A stretch of 64,000 nt of DNA from AWTP1-13 sp963820375 (GTDB taxonomy: Bacteria; Pseudomonadota; Alphaproteobacteria; Rhizobiales; Hyphomicrobiaceae): assembly GCA_963820375.1 (NCBI GenBank), contig CAWFZX010000007.1, positions 1-64,000 on the forward strand, in the 5' to 3' direction. The position numbers and the translations under genes are program-made. How positions within the stretch are numbered: position 1 is the first letter of the stretch; every line of letters begins with the position of its first letter. Positions 1-8,915 of this stretch are shown piece after piece. Under the pieces are notes generated by a model. It saw only the letters and a program-made list of their open reading frames with translations. It ran no database searches and was not told where the DNA came from.

Positions 1-83
1 GCTCGTCGCCGAGGCAACAGCTCACTGACCGACCGGTTGCCGGCGCAGACCATGCGGACGGCGCCGGGCATGGCCAATCGCAT

Positions 84-1571
84 TCAGGCATAGACGAACG
101 CAGCATCGCAAAGATCGATGGCGGGAAATTGGTCCTTTTCGCTCCAGTAATCCTGGTTGTGCTGCCATTCTGGCTTGTCGCCCCGCTTGGGCAGAAGGTG
201 CATGGATCGCATGATGTAGCCAGGATTGAAACTGTGCGGATCGATCCAGGACAGCAACGGCATGTCCAGGTCTTGAGACCGCAAAGCGACGGTCACCCTC
301 TTGGCGCCGGTCTGGTCCATGTGTTTCAGGAGGCGGCACACAAAATCAGCGACCAAGTCCGAGCGCAGTGTCCAACTTGCGCGGAAGTAGCCGAACACCC
401 AGGCGAGATTGGGCATTCCCGTGAACATCATGCCCCGATAGGTGACCGTATCGGAGAATACCAGCGGCTTGCCGTCGATGACGAAGTCGATATCGCCGAG
501 CACGTTGATGTTGAAGCCTGTCGCCGCAACAATAATGTCCGCGTCTAGTTGTTTGCCGGACTTCAGAAGGATGCCGGCTTGGTTGAAGCACTCGATCTGG
601 TCCGTTACCACCGATGCCTTGCCATTGGCGATGCTCTTGAACAGGTCGGCATCGGGAACGAAGGCGATGCGTTGGCGCCAGGGACGGTAGGTCGGCGTGA
701 AGTGCGTTTCCACATCGTACTCGGGCCCGAGCAGGTTGTGGATGACGCCGATCAATTCCTTGCTGACAACGTCCGGCTCCTCATGGCAACGGCGGGTAAA
801 CGTCGCCTGATCGAAGAGGATCTTGCGGCGCACGATCTCATGAATCCAGGCCTCATCCACCTGCAACTGCCGCAACGTCTCGGCAAGGTCGATGGCGTTG
901 CGACCGGTGATGAAAAACGTTGGCGAGCGCTGCAGCATCGTCACATGCGCACAGTCGTCGGCGATCGCCGGAATGATGGTGGCCGCCGTGGCCCCCGAGC
1001 CGATGACGACCACCTTCTTATCCTTGAGGTCGAGGTCCACCGGCCAGGTTTCGGAGTGGACAAGCGAACCTTTGAAGGTGTCCATGCCCGGCCAGGTCGG
1101 CATGTAGCCCTGAGAGTGCCGGTAGTAGCCCTGGCACATCCACAGGAAGTTGGCAGTGAAATAAAGGCGCTCATCCGCATCGCACCGGCTGACCTCGATG
1201 GTCCAGAAATTGTGCTGGCTTGACCAGCGCGCCGCCAGGATCTTGTGCCTGTAGCGGATGTGGCGGGCGAGGTTACTCTCCTCGACCACCTCACCCATGT
1301 AGGCGAGGATTTCGGCGGCGGTGGCGATCGGTGGTCCTCTCCACGGCTTGAAGCGATAACCGAAGGTATGCAAGTCGCTGTCGGAGCGGATGCCGGGATA
1401 GCGATGCGTCCACCAGGTACCGCCGAAACTCTCCTGCATATCCAGCACGACGAAGGACTTGTCGGGACATTGCTTGGTGAGGTGATAAGCGGCGCCGATC
1501 CCGGAAATGCCGGCACCGGCAATCAGGACATCGAAATGCTCCGCCTTAGCTAGCTGACTGCTTGCCGGCAT
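84..1571 (-). CDS. Flavin-containing monooxygenase (Baeyer-Villiger/FMO class)
   Basis: This 495-residue protein should use FAD and NADPH to insert oxygen into a ketone or oxidise a soft nucleophile. The FAD dinucleotide motif GAGISG lies at about residues 19-24. The class B monooxygenase fingerprint FxGxxxHxxxW is present (F166, H172, W176, followed by P). The NADPH-binding motif GSGATA follows at 191-196, and an ATGF linker is near residue 350. Length is normal for short FMO/BVMO proteins. The ATG start is preceded by GGGAACC. It is followed on the same strand, upstream, by a gamma-glutamyltransferase and an SDR, and an SDR that makes the ketone is a plausible partner. The substrate cannot be told from sequence. 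Confidence 0.85.
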   Translation of the reverse strand: MPASSQLAKAEHFDVLIAGAGISGIGAAYHLTKQCPDKSFVVLDMQESFGGTWWTHRYPGIRSDSDLHTFGYRFKPWRGPPIATAAEILAYMGEVVEESNLARHIRYRHKILAARWSSQHNFWTIEVSRCDADERLYFTANFLWMCQGYYRHSQGYMPTWPGMDTFKGSLVHSETWPVDLDLKDKKVVVIGSGATAATIIPAIADDCAHVTMLQRSPTFFITGRNAIDLAETLRQLQVDEAWIHEIVRRKILFDQATFTRRCHEEPDVVSKELIGVIHNLLGPEYDVETHFTPTYRPWRQRIAFVPDADLFKSIANGKASVVTDQIECFNQAGILLKSGKQLDADIIVAATGFNINVLGDIDFVIDGKPLVFSDTVTYRGMMFTGMPNLAWVFGYFRASWTLRSDLVADFVCRLLKHMDQTGAKRVTVALRSQDLDMPLLSWIDPHSFNPGYIMRSMHLLPKRGDKPEWQHNQDYWSEKDQFPAIDLCDAAFVYA

Positions 1572-1673
1572 GGTTCCCGTTCTTGTTGGCGTCGATACGC
1601 ACGCGGGCTGATCTGCTTTCTCGACCAGCCGGCGCCCAAGGCAACCGTCCAGCCGACTTCCTCAACACGTCGG

Positions 1674-3245
1674 TTAGGCCTGTGCCACTGCCGCAGACCA
1701 TGGCGAGGCGGCATCGCTAATGCCTACACGCCCACCCTCTTTCTGCAGCAACAGGCTGGGACATGCGAAGTTGATGGGCAGCACACCGTGCTCCACAATC
1801 TCGGTGGCGCCATCGGCTTGCAAGGCGCGCAGAATCTGCGGGGCAAGCCGACTATCCGCAGTCACCTGGTCCGGGCCGGAGACGTCGATGCGCGGCTGGT
1901 GCGCCGCCGCTTCGGGCGTCATGCCGAAATCGACGATGAATGCCACGAGCTGCAGCACCGCGGCCATGATGCGCCGGCCGCCGGATGCGCCGGCGATCAT
2001 CCATGGCTTGTCGCCGTGGCGGAGAATGACCGGAAACATATTGGTCAGCGGTCTCTTGCCCGGCGCGATGGAGTTTGGTTGGCCAGGTCGTGGGTCGAAC
2101 CACATCACCCCGTTATTCATGAGGATGCCGGTGTTCGGCAGCACGACGCGGCTTCCCATCGAGGAAAGCAGCGTCGTCGTTATTGCCACCATGCTCCCTT
2201 CCGCGTCACACGCCGAAAGATGCGTGGTGCAGCTCTCCGCTGCCTGCGGCTCGGCATCACCCAGCGTCGCGAGCCGTCGCGCATAGGCCCCCTTCAACGC
2301 GCGGGCGAGGCTCACGTACCATTGCGCATCCGGTGCCGACGCGATGCGAGTATTTGCCACCTGTTGCAAGGCATCAAACGCCGTCGGCCCGGCGGTGAGC
2401 GGCCCGGTTGTTTGCAACGTATGCGTGCGCCAGGACACTTCGGCAGCGCCGCAAACACGCGCCTTTGCATTGATGAGGTCGTCCGCCGATAGCACGCCGC
2501 CCAAAACGGCAGTGTCGGCAACAATGCTCGAGGCGATCTCGCCTTCATAAAAATCACGCCATCCAGCCCGCACCAACCAGTCAAGGGTCTCACTCAGCCG
2601 CCCCAGCCGGAAGTAGCTCAACGCGCCTTGATAAGGCGGCACCGGCGGCAGCCCGTCGCGCAGGTAGATGCGTGCACTTTCCGGGTATTTCCGCAGCACT
2701 GGCGCTGAAACTGCGACCTTTAGTGTCGTGTACCAATCGAGCGGAAGCCCGCGCTTTGCCAGCGCCACGGCCGGCGCCGCAATTTCGGCGAGCGGCAAGC
2801 GTCCCCAGCGACCGTGCATTTCAGCAAGGCCCGCCACCGCCGTCGGGATCACAAAGGACAGCGGACCGTGGATGTTGGCATCACCCTCGACCTCGGGCCA
2901 GGCGAATAAGTCAGCGGCCACTCTGCCGGTTAGCCGAAATCGCTTGGCATCGAGCGCCGCCGGCGCGGTCGGTCCGAAATCCAACGCTTCGGCGCGGGCC
3001 TGGCCCGCCCGATAAATCACGGCGTGACCAACGCCCCCAAGACCGCTATTCCACGGCTCAACCACGGCCAGCGCCAGCGCGGTGGCGACCGCAGCATCAA
3101 TGGCGTTGCCGCCGGCATCGAGCACCGCAACGCCGGCCTCGGAAGCGCTTTTGCATTGCGAAACCACCATGCCGCGCCTGCCGGTGGCTGCCGGCTTGCG
3201 CAGATGCCAATGCTGAACGGTGTGGGGAGCGGGCACGAAGTTCAT
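1674..3245 (-). CDS. Gamma-glutamyltransferase family protein
   Basis: This is an N-terminal nucleophile hydrolase of the gamma-glutamyltranspeptidase family, 523 residues from the chosen start. The autoprocessing and nucleophile threonine lies in CTTHLSACD at about residue 340. Downstream are the family's MGSRVVLPNTGILMNNGV stretch and the late GASGGRRI glycine-rich segment. No signal peptide is visible, so it may be cytosolic, unlike classical periplasmic Ggt. An upstream start at 3278 would overlap the SDR. I prefer the ATG at 3245 because GGAGGT stands about 10 bases before it, inside the end of the SDR gene, and this leaves a 4-bp gap. That tight spacing implies co-transcription. It could be a glutathione-conjugate hydrolase or an acylase-like member. 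Confidence 0.85.
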   Translation of the reverse strand: MNFVPAPHTVQHWHLRKPAATGRRGMVVSQCKSASEAGVAVLDAGGNAIDAAVATALALAVVEPWNSGLGGVGHAVIYRAGQARAEALDFGPTAPAALDAKRFRLTGRVAADLFAWPEVEGDANIHGPLSFVIPTAVAGLAEMHGRWGRLPLAEIAAPAVALAKRGLPLDWYTTLKVAVSAPVLRKYPESARIYLRDGLPPVPPYQGALSYFRLGRLSETLDWLVRAGWRDFYEGEIASSIVADTAVLGGVLSADDLINAKARVCGAAEVSWRTHTLQTTGPLTAGPTAFDALQQVANTRIASAPDAQWYVSLARALKGAYARRLATLGDAEPQAAESCTTHLSACDAEGSMVAITTTLLSSMGSRVVLPNTGILMNNGVMWFDPRPGQPNSIAPGKRPLTNMFPVILRHGDKPWMIAGASGGRRIMAAVLQLVAFIVDFGMTPEAAAHQPRIDVSGPDQVTADSRLAPQILRALQADGATEIVEHGVLPINFACPSLLLQKEGGRVGISDAASPWSAAVAQA

Positions 3246-3249
3246 GCGG

Positions 3250-4020
3250 TCAACGCACCTCCGCCGGATCATAGGCAAGGCCGGCAGCGCCGTAGCCTCC
3301 GTCCACGTTCAAAATATGTCCCGTCACCCAATCGCACTCATCGGAGGCAAGATAGAGCGCCGCATTGGCCACGGCTTCGACATTGCCATAGCAACGGGTC
3401 GGAATGCGATCGAGATACCCCTGCCTGCGCGTCGGCCCATGGCTGCTGAGGCCGGTCTCGATTGGACCAGGAGCAATGGCGTTGACCATCACGCCCTGAC
3501 CTGAAAGCTCGACCGCAAGGACCTTGCAGACGTGCATGACCGCCGCCTTGGAGGCGCCGTAGGCAATGCCGCCCATATTGCCGCGCTGTCCAGAAATTGA
3601 ACCCATCTGAATGATGCGACCACCGCCTTGCTTGACCATCTGGCGCGCAGCCGCCTGCGCCGTCAGGAACGAGCCCCTGAGATTGATGCGAAAGACCTCC
3701 TCCCAATCCTCGAGGCTCGTCTCCAGCGCCAGCTTGTGCAGGGCGATGCCCGCATTGTTGACGGCAATGTCGATGCGGCCGAACCGCCGAACCGTCTCGG
3801 CCACCTGCGCATCACATTGCACAGGATCGGCAACATCGGCCTGCAGGGCGTAGGCCTTCGCACCCAATTTTATGATAGCCGACGCCGTGACTTCCGCCCG
3901 ACCACCATGCCGATCTGCACAGACCAGCGAGGCGCCTTCAGCGGCAAACCGCTTGGCAATCGCCGTGCCCAAACCACCTCCGGCACCGGTAACAAGCGCA
4001 ACCTTCCCCTCTAACCTCAT
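3250..4020 (-). CDS. SDR family NAD(P)-dependent oxidoreductase
   Basis: This is a classical short-chain dehydrogenase of 256 residues. It carries the nucleotide motif TGAGGGLG near the N-terminus, NNAG in the middle, a catalytic serine in the MGSISG segment and the YGASK active-site motif. The C-terminus ends in the usual GHILNVDGG stretch. The annotated start is the ATG at 4020 with GGGGAGC seven bases upstream; a TTG codon one triplet earlier is less likely. The gene is followed with a 4-bp gap by the gamma-glutamyltransferase gene. The substrate is unknown; a cyclic or secondary alcohol is possible given the monooxygenase two genes downstream. Confidence 0.88.
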   Translation of the reverse strand: MRLEGKVALVTGAGGGLGTAIAKRFAAEGASLVCADRHGGRAEVTASAIIKLGAKAYALQADVADPVQCDAQVAETVRRFGRIDIAVNNAGIALHKLALETSLEDWEEVFRINLRGSFLTAQAAARQMVKQGGGRIIQMGSISGQRGNMGGIAYGASKAAVMHVCKVLAVELSGQGVMVNAIAPGPIETGLSSHGPTRRQGYLDRIPTRCYGNVEAVANAALYLASDECDWVTGHILNVDGGYGAAGLAYDPAEVR

Positions 4021-4310
4021 CAATTAGCTCCCCTCGACGAGAACACCGCCCTGGCGAGGCCGTCCTCTGGCCGAAACTATCAGCTTTCGCTGGCGATGAT
4101 CTGCGCGCGTGAGAAGCGACCTTCGCTGCGCGCGCCATCGAGCCGGCATTGGCAGGCACAAGTCGCTGGAGAGCTGGAGTGACAGTGTCAACCTGACAAG
4201 GCGTCCTTCCCGCCACGGCGCCGACTTCGACCAAAGCGGCGGTCGCGCGCCTATCTTAGCCCAATCGGTGGTCGCCCTTAAACTATTTGTATGTGTGCCT
4301 CCCGCTTGGA
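4021..4310. other. Intergenic region, no gene seen
   Basis: About 290 bases separate the aminotransferase end from the SDR start on the same strand. The short reading frames here have no recognisable protein features. The promoter of the SDR, gamma-glutamyltransferase and monooxygenase group should lie here, but I could not pick convincing -35 and -10 boxes. Confidence 0.4.
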
Positions 4311-5177
4311 CTAACCCCCAGCATGCGCCCACTCCCAATAAAGCTTGCGCGCTTTCAGCATGATGGGACCGGGCTGCAGCTCGCGCGTCTCAATGCGATT
4401 GATCGCCACCACTTTTGAGTTGTTACCGGTCGAAAAGATCTCATCGGCATCCATGAAGTCGGCAACCTTCAGCGTCGTTTCTTCGACCTGGATGCCGGCC
4501 GCGCGCAACAATTCAATCGTGCGCCGGCGCGTGATTCCGGCCAGGAATGTACCGTTCAATGCTGGGGTCTTGACCACGCCGTCCTTCACCATGAACAGGT
4601 TGGAGGTGCCTGCCTCAGCGACGTTGCCCAACGGGTCGAGCACAAGGGCGTTGTCGAAGCCGCGGGACTTCGCTTCCATCACGCAGCGCGCGTTGTTCGG
4701 GTAGAGGCATCCCGCCTTGGCATCGGTCGGCATGGTCTCCCTTGACGGTCGGCGAAAGGGCGAGAGCGTGATCGAGAAGCCCTTGGGAGGATTCATGGGA
4801 GAAACGTAAAGACACAGGAGAAATCGTGTGGTTTCCGGATTCGGCGGTACGGAAGAGCCGCCGACGCCACCGTCCTCCGCCCAATACATGGGGCGGATGT
4901 AGATGGCGTCCTGCGAACGGAACCGTTCCAGGCCATCCTTGACGAGATCCATGATTGCCGCGACCGACTGCGTCGGTTTCAAGCCGAGCGCATGCGCAGA
5001 TGCATTGAGGCGCTCACAGTGCCGATCGAGGTCGGGGGTGACGCCTTCGAACGCGCGGGCTCCGTCGAAAACGGAGGAGCCGAGCCAGAAGGCATGCGTG
5101 CGCGGCCCTGCCACAAGCACGTTGCCTTCGTGCCAGTCGCCATCCAGCCAGGTCCAGGTCGCCGACCAATTCGCCAT
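4311..5177 (-). CDS. Branched-chain amino acid aminotransferase-like (class IV PLP)
   Basis: This is a 288-residue fold-type IV pyridoxal-phosphate enzyme, the family of IlvE, D-amino acid transaminase and aminodeoxychorismate lyase. The N-terminus shows the class pattern SSVFDGARAFEG. The Schiff-base lysine is probably the one in DAKAGCLYPNN, where IlvE has the equivalent KxxxxY/N region. The later EAGTSNLF motif, which holds the cofactor phosphate, is also intact. The chosen ATG at 5177 has GGGAG six bases upstream; the ATG two codons earlier sits too close to that site. It stands alone upstream of the SDR group on the same strand. The amino donor is not decided by sequence alone. Confidence 0.85.
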   Translation of the reverse strand: MANWSATWTWLDGDWHEGNVLVAGPRTHAFWLGSSVFDGARAFEGVTPDLDRHCERLNASAHALGLKPTQSVAAIMDLVKDGLERFRSQDAIYIRPMYWAEDGGVGGSSVPPNPETTRFLLCLYVSPMNPPKGFSITLSPFRRPSRETMPTDAKAGCLYPNNARCVMEAKSRGFDNALVLDPLGNVAEAGTSNLFMVKDGVVKTPALNGTFLAGITRRRTIELLRAAGIQVEETTLKVADFMDADEIFSTGNNSKVVAINRIETRELQPGPIMLKARKLYWEWAHAGG

Positions 5178-5664
5178 TTGCATCTCCCTGCCGTCACCAG
5201 TTCACCCGTGCCTAGTCTTGGCGCAGAAGGCGGTGCAACACTAGGGGGCGCCACCCCGCTGTACAGGCCTTGCCTGCGCGGCTCCATAATAGCCAGCAGC
5301 GACCGCATGAATGCAGGCTTTGTCTTGCGGCCACCATGTAGCTTAGGCAAAGACCGGCGACGCGGTCTGTAAATCGGATGTCCTCACTCCCTCGTGCAAG
5401 GAACGGGTGTACATTGACCAGCCAACCCAAGTTCGGCCACTCGCCCCCCTGGCAAAGTGCGCGCTATAATCGCCACGCTCGTCGACCTGACGAACACACA
5501 ACTTGCCCTCTATGCCGGCTGACCCGTGGCCATGTCCGCCGCGTCGGTCGCCAAGGACGTTCTCGAGCAACCCAAGAGTAATGCCTATGATGGCCTTATT
5601 TGATCCTAACGAAGCACCGGCGAGCGCGCTCAGGAGGCTCGCGGCATACGAAGGAGGACGGTAG
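5178..5664. other. Divergent intergenic region, about 490 bases
   Basis: This lies between the leftward aminotransferase and the rightward NIPSNAP gene and must carry promoters for both. Short ORFs in several frames have no recognisable content. A strong ribosome site, AAGGAGG, stands at the right end directly before the NIPSNAP start. I see no RNA gene or long repeat. Confidence 0.4.
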
Positions 5665-5991
5665 ATGGCCCTATATGAGATGCGAACCTACACGCTGTAC
5701 GTCGGCAAGATGGCTGAAGCGACCAAGCTCTATCAGGAGCTCGGCTTCCCCGCGCTGCAAAAGGGCGGCCATGACAGGAAGCTGATCGGGTACTTCCAGG
5801 GAGACACCGGCATGATCAACCAGCTGGTCCATCTTTGGAAATTCGACGACGACGTGGATCGTCGCAAGCACTGGGCAGACGTCTTCGCCAACAAGGATTT
5901 CGTCGAAGGCTTCGCCGTTAGGTTTCGGCCGCTGGTCCTGTCGCAGGAGGTGAAACTGCTGACAGCCGCCCCTTGGGGTCCACATCCCTGA
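5665..5991 (+). CDS. NIPSNAP family protein
   Basis: This is a 108-residue single-domain protein with the ferredoxin-like dimeric alpha/beta-barrel pattern of the NIPSNAP family. It opens MALYEMRTYTLYVGKM and continues with a GYFQGDTG strand and an HLWKFDD strand, typical of the family. The start is supported by AAGGAGG seven bases upstream. A 27-bp gap separates it from the downstream flavin monooxygenase, so the two are probably co-transcribed. Bacterial NIPSNAP proteins often sit beside catabolic genes, but their biochemical role is not settled. No signal peptide is seen. Confidence 0.85.
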   Translation: MALYEMRTYTLYVGKMAEATKLYQELGFPALQKGGHDRKLIGYFQGDTGMINQLVHLWKFDDDVDRRKHWADVFANKDFVEGFAVRFRPLVLSQEVKLLTAAPWGPHP

Positions 5992-6018
5992 TGGGTTGAG
6001 CGTTCCAGAAAGCAAAGC

Positions 6019-7362
6019 ATGAACCGCAAACAAATGCATCTCGGGATGTCTATCCGCGGGCTCGGATATCATCCCGCCGCCTGGCGACATCCCGACGTGC
6101 CTGCAGACGGCACCTTGAAATTCGAACATTACGCGCGCAGTGCGACGGCTGCGGAACGCGGAAAGTGCGACCTCATCTTCTTTGCCGATGGTATCGGCAT
6201 TAGGGAGCGCGATATTCCACGCGGATCTCTGGCGCGATCAGGCTATGAAATCGTCGAAATGGAGCCCATGACGCTCCTGCCGGCCCTCGCCGTGGTGACC
6301 CGACACATCGGCCTCATCACCACCGCCTCGACCACCTACAACGAACCTTTCAATATCGCCCGCAAATTCGCGACGCTCGATCTTATCAGCAATGGCCGCG
6401 CGGGCTGGAACGTCGTCACCTCATGGTCCGAGGCGGAAGCCAAGAACTTCAATCGCGAGCAGCAGGTGGACTACGACACGCGTTATGCTCGTGCCGCCGA
6501 GTTTGTGGAGGTCGTGAGGGGCCTATGGGACAGCTGGGAGGAGGACGCCTTCCTGTTTGACAAACAATCCGGGCTGTTCTTCGACGAGGCCAAGATGCAC
6601 GTGCTGGACCACAGGGGCCACTTCTTCACCGTGCGAGGACCCTTGAACGTCGGGCAGCTGCCCCAGGTTCATCCCATCGTGGTGCAAGCTGGCGCTTCCG
6701 AACAGGGGCGCGAGCTGGCGGCGGCAACAGCCGACATTGTCTACGCTGTGCATCCCTCGAAACCGGTGGCTCAGGCGTTTTATGAGGACATCAAGCGACG
6801 ATTGGCGCGATATGATCGCAGCAGAGATGATTTAAAGATACTGCCGGCCCTCCGCCCGGTGGTGGGCAGGACGGTCACAGAAGCCAGGGCCAAATACGAT
6901 CAGCTGCAGGAGTTGCTCGATCCGCTCGTCGGTTTGGCGCGGCTGAACCAAACCTTTGGTGACCTGTCCAGCTACCCCCTCGATGGTCCTGTACCCGTCG
7001 ACAAACTTGGACCGGCCGAGCTGCGCAGCATCAGCACCCAATTGCTTGAGCGCACAAAACGGCAAAACCCGACCATCCGCGAGCTTTACCAGGAAGTGGC
7101 TGGTATGGGCGGCTTTTGCCTGATTGGAACACCCTCAGAGATCGCCGACGTAATGCAGGATTGGTTCGAGAATGACGCCTGCGACGGCTTTAACATCACT
7201 CCCACCCACTTGCCGGGCGGCTGCGAGGATTTCGTATCGCTGATCACCCCCGAACTGCAACGCCGCGGCTTATTTCGCAAGGAGTATGCGGGCAGGACGC
7301 TGCGCGAGCACCTCGGGCTCAAGCGACCCGTGAACCGGTATGCCGCCGCGCGCGGCAGTTGA
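6019..7362 (+). CDS. LLM-class flavin-dependent monooxygenase, NtaA/SnaA/DszA/SoxA type
   Basis: This 447-residue protein belongs to the bacterial luciferase-like superfamily, in the subgroup that includes nitrilotriacetate monooxygenase NtaA and the dibenzothiophene-sulfone enzyme DszA. Typical features are an N-terminal MHLGMSIRGLGYHPAAWR, the segment TTYNEPFNIARKFATLD, and SNGRAGWNVVTS, which all match this subgroup's flavin-binding barrel. Members work as two-component enzymes with a separate flavin reductase supplying FMNH2; no reductase is encoded next to it. It follows the NIPSNAP gene and is convergent with the anti-sigma gene. The substrate is unknown; xenobiotic amines or organosulfur compounds are family precedents. 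Confidence 0.88.
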   Translation: MNRKQMHLGMSIRGLGYHPAAWRHPDVPADGTLKFEHYARSATAAERGKCDLIFFADGIGIRERDIPRGSLARSGYEIVEMEPMTLLPALAVVTRHIGLITTASTTYNEPFNIARKFATLDLISNGRAGWNVVTSWSEAEAKNFNREQQVDYDTRYARAAEFVEVVRGLWDSWEEDAFLFDKQSGLFFDEAKMHVLDHRGHFFTVRGPLNVGQLPQVHPIVVQAGASEQGRELAAATADIVYAVHPSKPVAQAFYEDIKRRLARYDRSRDDLKILPALRPVVGRTVTEARAKYDQLQELLDPLVGLARLNQTFGDLSSYPLDGPVPVDKLGPAELRSISTQLLERTKRQNPTIRELYQEVAGMGGFCLIGTPSEIADVMQDWFENDACDGFNITPTHLPGGCEDFVSLITPELQRRGLFRKEYAGRTLREHLGLKRPVNRYAAARGS

Positions 7363-7602
7363 CGTCCTCCGTCGAGCCCGAGAACTCTGCTTGCGGCGGC
7401 AACGGGAATGGACGCACGGCGCACTTGCTGATGAACGCAAGGCCTCTTGGGCTCGTCCCTGGACTAGGACCGACGCAAATGCGCGTGACGCCGCCAAATG
7501 CTGTGGCGCCGGGGAGAACGCGCCGCCGGCGACGTGGAATTGCAAAAAGGACGCTGGTACAGCGCAGTGGCCTTCACGTTTTCTCGGTCAAGCCGCTGCG
7601 CA

Positions 7603-8313
7603 TTACCGCGTCGTCTCGATCAGTTTGGCGTGAAAGGCCGGGCCCGTCGGGCGCCCAGTCGGGGAGCCGCCCGCGGGCTCCAGGCTGATGCCAAACGTCG
7701 CCCGTTCGACGAGCGCGGGGTCGTAGTTGGCAAGGAGCCGCTGTGGGGCGGAGGCCTGCGCGTCGATAAGGCCCAGCGACCGAGGCGCAGCACCAAACTT
7801 TTCCGAGGCCATCCAGAGCTGGTAGCTTTTTCCTGGTTGCGGCTCTGCCGCCACCGGCCGCACCGACAACATGCGGGTGTCTAGATCAACCGTAAGCACG
7901 AAGGAAGGTGAGGCGTCGTCTTTCTGAAATACGGCAACGTATGTCTTGGCCACCGGTGGCCGCCAGAACTCGCGCACCCCGATGGTCATCAGCAGGCAGG
8001 CAGCCAGCGCAGAGGCGGCGATGGCAAGGCGGCGCCAGCGCTCGGCGCGGCGCGCGAGCACAACGATTTGCGTCGCATCTTCCGCGACCCGAGCATCCGC
8101 CAGAGCTTCGATCTTCTCTCGCAACGCCTCGGGAGCGGCCACGGGCAGCACCGTGTCCGCTAGCGGCGCAAGTCGATGCTCCCATGCTGCGATGGCCGCG
8201 TTGAGCGCTGGATCGCGCTGGCGCCGCGCGCTGACCGCGGTCCGCTCGGCCGCATCGAGAGTGCCGAGCACGTACTCGCCGGCAAGAATGTCGATCTCAT
8301 CGCGTTCGCTCAT
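7603..8313 (-). CDS. RskA-like anti-sigma factor
   Basis: This 236-residue protein should bind and hold the ECF sigma factor encoded just upstream. The N-terminal cytoplasmic anti-sigma domain has the family pattern DILAGEYVLGTLDAAER. A single membrane helix follows at about residues 88-106 (LAIAASALAACLLMTIG). The periplasmic RskA C-terminal domain contains SYQLWMASE, typical of the family. The preferred ATG at 8313 overlaps the sigma stop as ATGA, so translation is probably coupled. This fits the usual sigma and anti-sigma pairing. Release of the sigma factor would be by regulated proteolysis, as known for RskA; the signal is unknown. Confidence 0.9.
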   Translation of the reverse strand: MSERDEIDILAGEYVLGTLDAAERTAVSARRQRDPALNAAIAAWEHRLAPLADTVLPVAAPEALREKIEALADARVAEDATQIVVLARRAERWRRLAIAASALAACLLMTIGVREFWRPPVAKTYVAVFQKDDASPSFVLTVDLDTRMLSVRPVAAEPQPGKSYQLWMASEKFGAAPRSLGLIDAQASAPQRLLANYDPALVERATFGISLEPAGGSPTGRPTGPAFHAKLIETTR

Positions 8314-8915
8314 TGGCCGAGACAATCGCGTAGCTGCAGCAGGCTACGCCGCAGCCAGGACTTGATTGTCGCCGGCGGCCGCGAGAAGCGCTGGCCCAAG
8401 GCCTCACGGCTTAGCCCTTCACGATAGGCGAGCAGCACCGCCTCACGCCGGTTGCTGTCCAAGGCCTCGAGACATAGGCGCAGTCGCGACACCTGTTGAC
8501 CGCGCTCTAGCCGGTCCAAGGGATGCTCCTCATCACTGGCCACCTCAAGAGCTTCGGGGGTCTCCTCGATGGAGACAGCCTTCTTGCGCCGCACCTCGTC
8601 GAGGGCCCGGTTGCGGGCGATTGCCACCATCCACGTGATGGGGGAGCCTTTGGCTGCATCATAGTCTCCCGCGTGTTGCCAGATCTGCACGTAAACCTCC
8701 TGCAGGACTTCATCGGCGATGTCCCGTCGCTGCAATATGCGAAGAATGATGCCGTAGAGTTTCGCCGACGTCGCGGCGTACAGTGCGGAGAACGCCTGCC
8801 GATCGCGCAACGCAACGCGCCGCATCAGGACAATGGTGCCCACAGGAGACCGCGCCGGTTGCCCTAGAACGAGCCCCGCCGTCCGAACAGCGGGCCTTTC
8901 ATCGTGCGCTCCCAT
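8310..8915 (-). CDS. ECF RNA polymerase sigma factor (SigK-like)
   Basis: This is a 201-residue group 4 sigma factor. Region 2 contains AFSALYAATSAKLYG and IADEVLQEVYVQIW. Region 4 is the helix-turn-helix stretch REAVLLAYREGLSREALGQR, followed by PPATIKSWLRRSL. The reading frame stays open far upstream, but the ATG at 8915 is chosen because GGAGGA stands seven bases before it and region 2 begins soon after. A second ATG at 8825 would still keep region 2. The gene overlaps the RskA-like anti-sigma gene by 4 bases. Three 17-bp direct repeats lie 67-117 bases upstream and may be part of its control region. Confidence 0.92.
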   Translation of the reverse strand: MGAHDERPAVRTAGLVLGQPARSPVGTIVLMRRVALRDRQAFSALYAATSAKLYGIILRILQRRDIADEVLQEVYVQIWQHAGDYDAAKGSPITWMVAIARNRALDEVRRKKAVSIEETPEALEVASDEEHPLDRLERGQQVSRLRLCLEALDSNRREAVLLAYREGLSREALGQRFSRPPATIKSWLRRSLLQLRDCLGQ

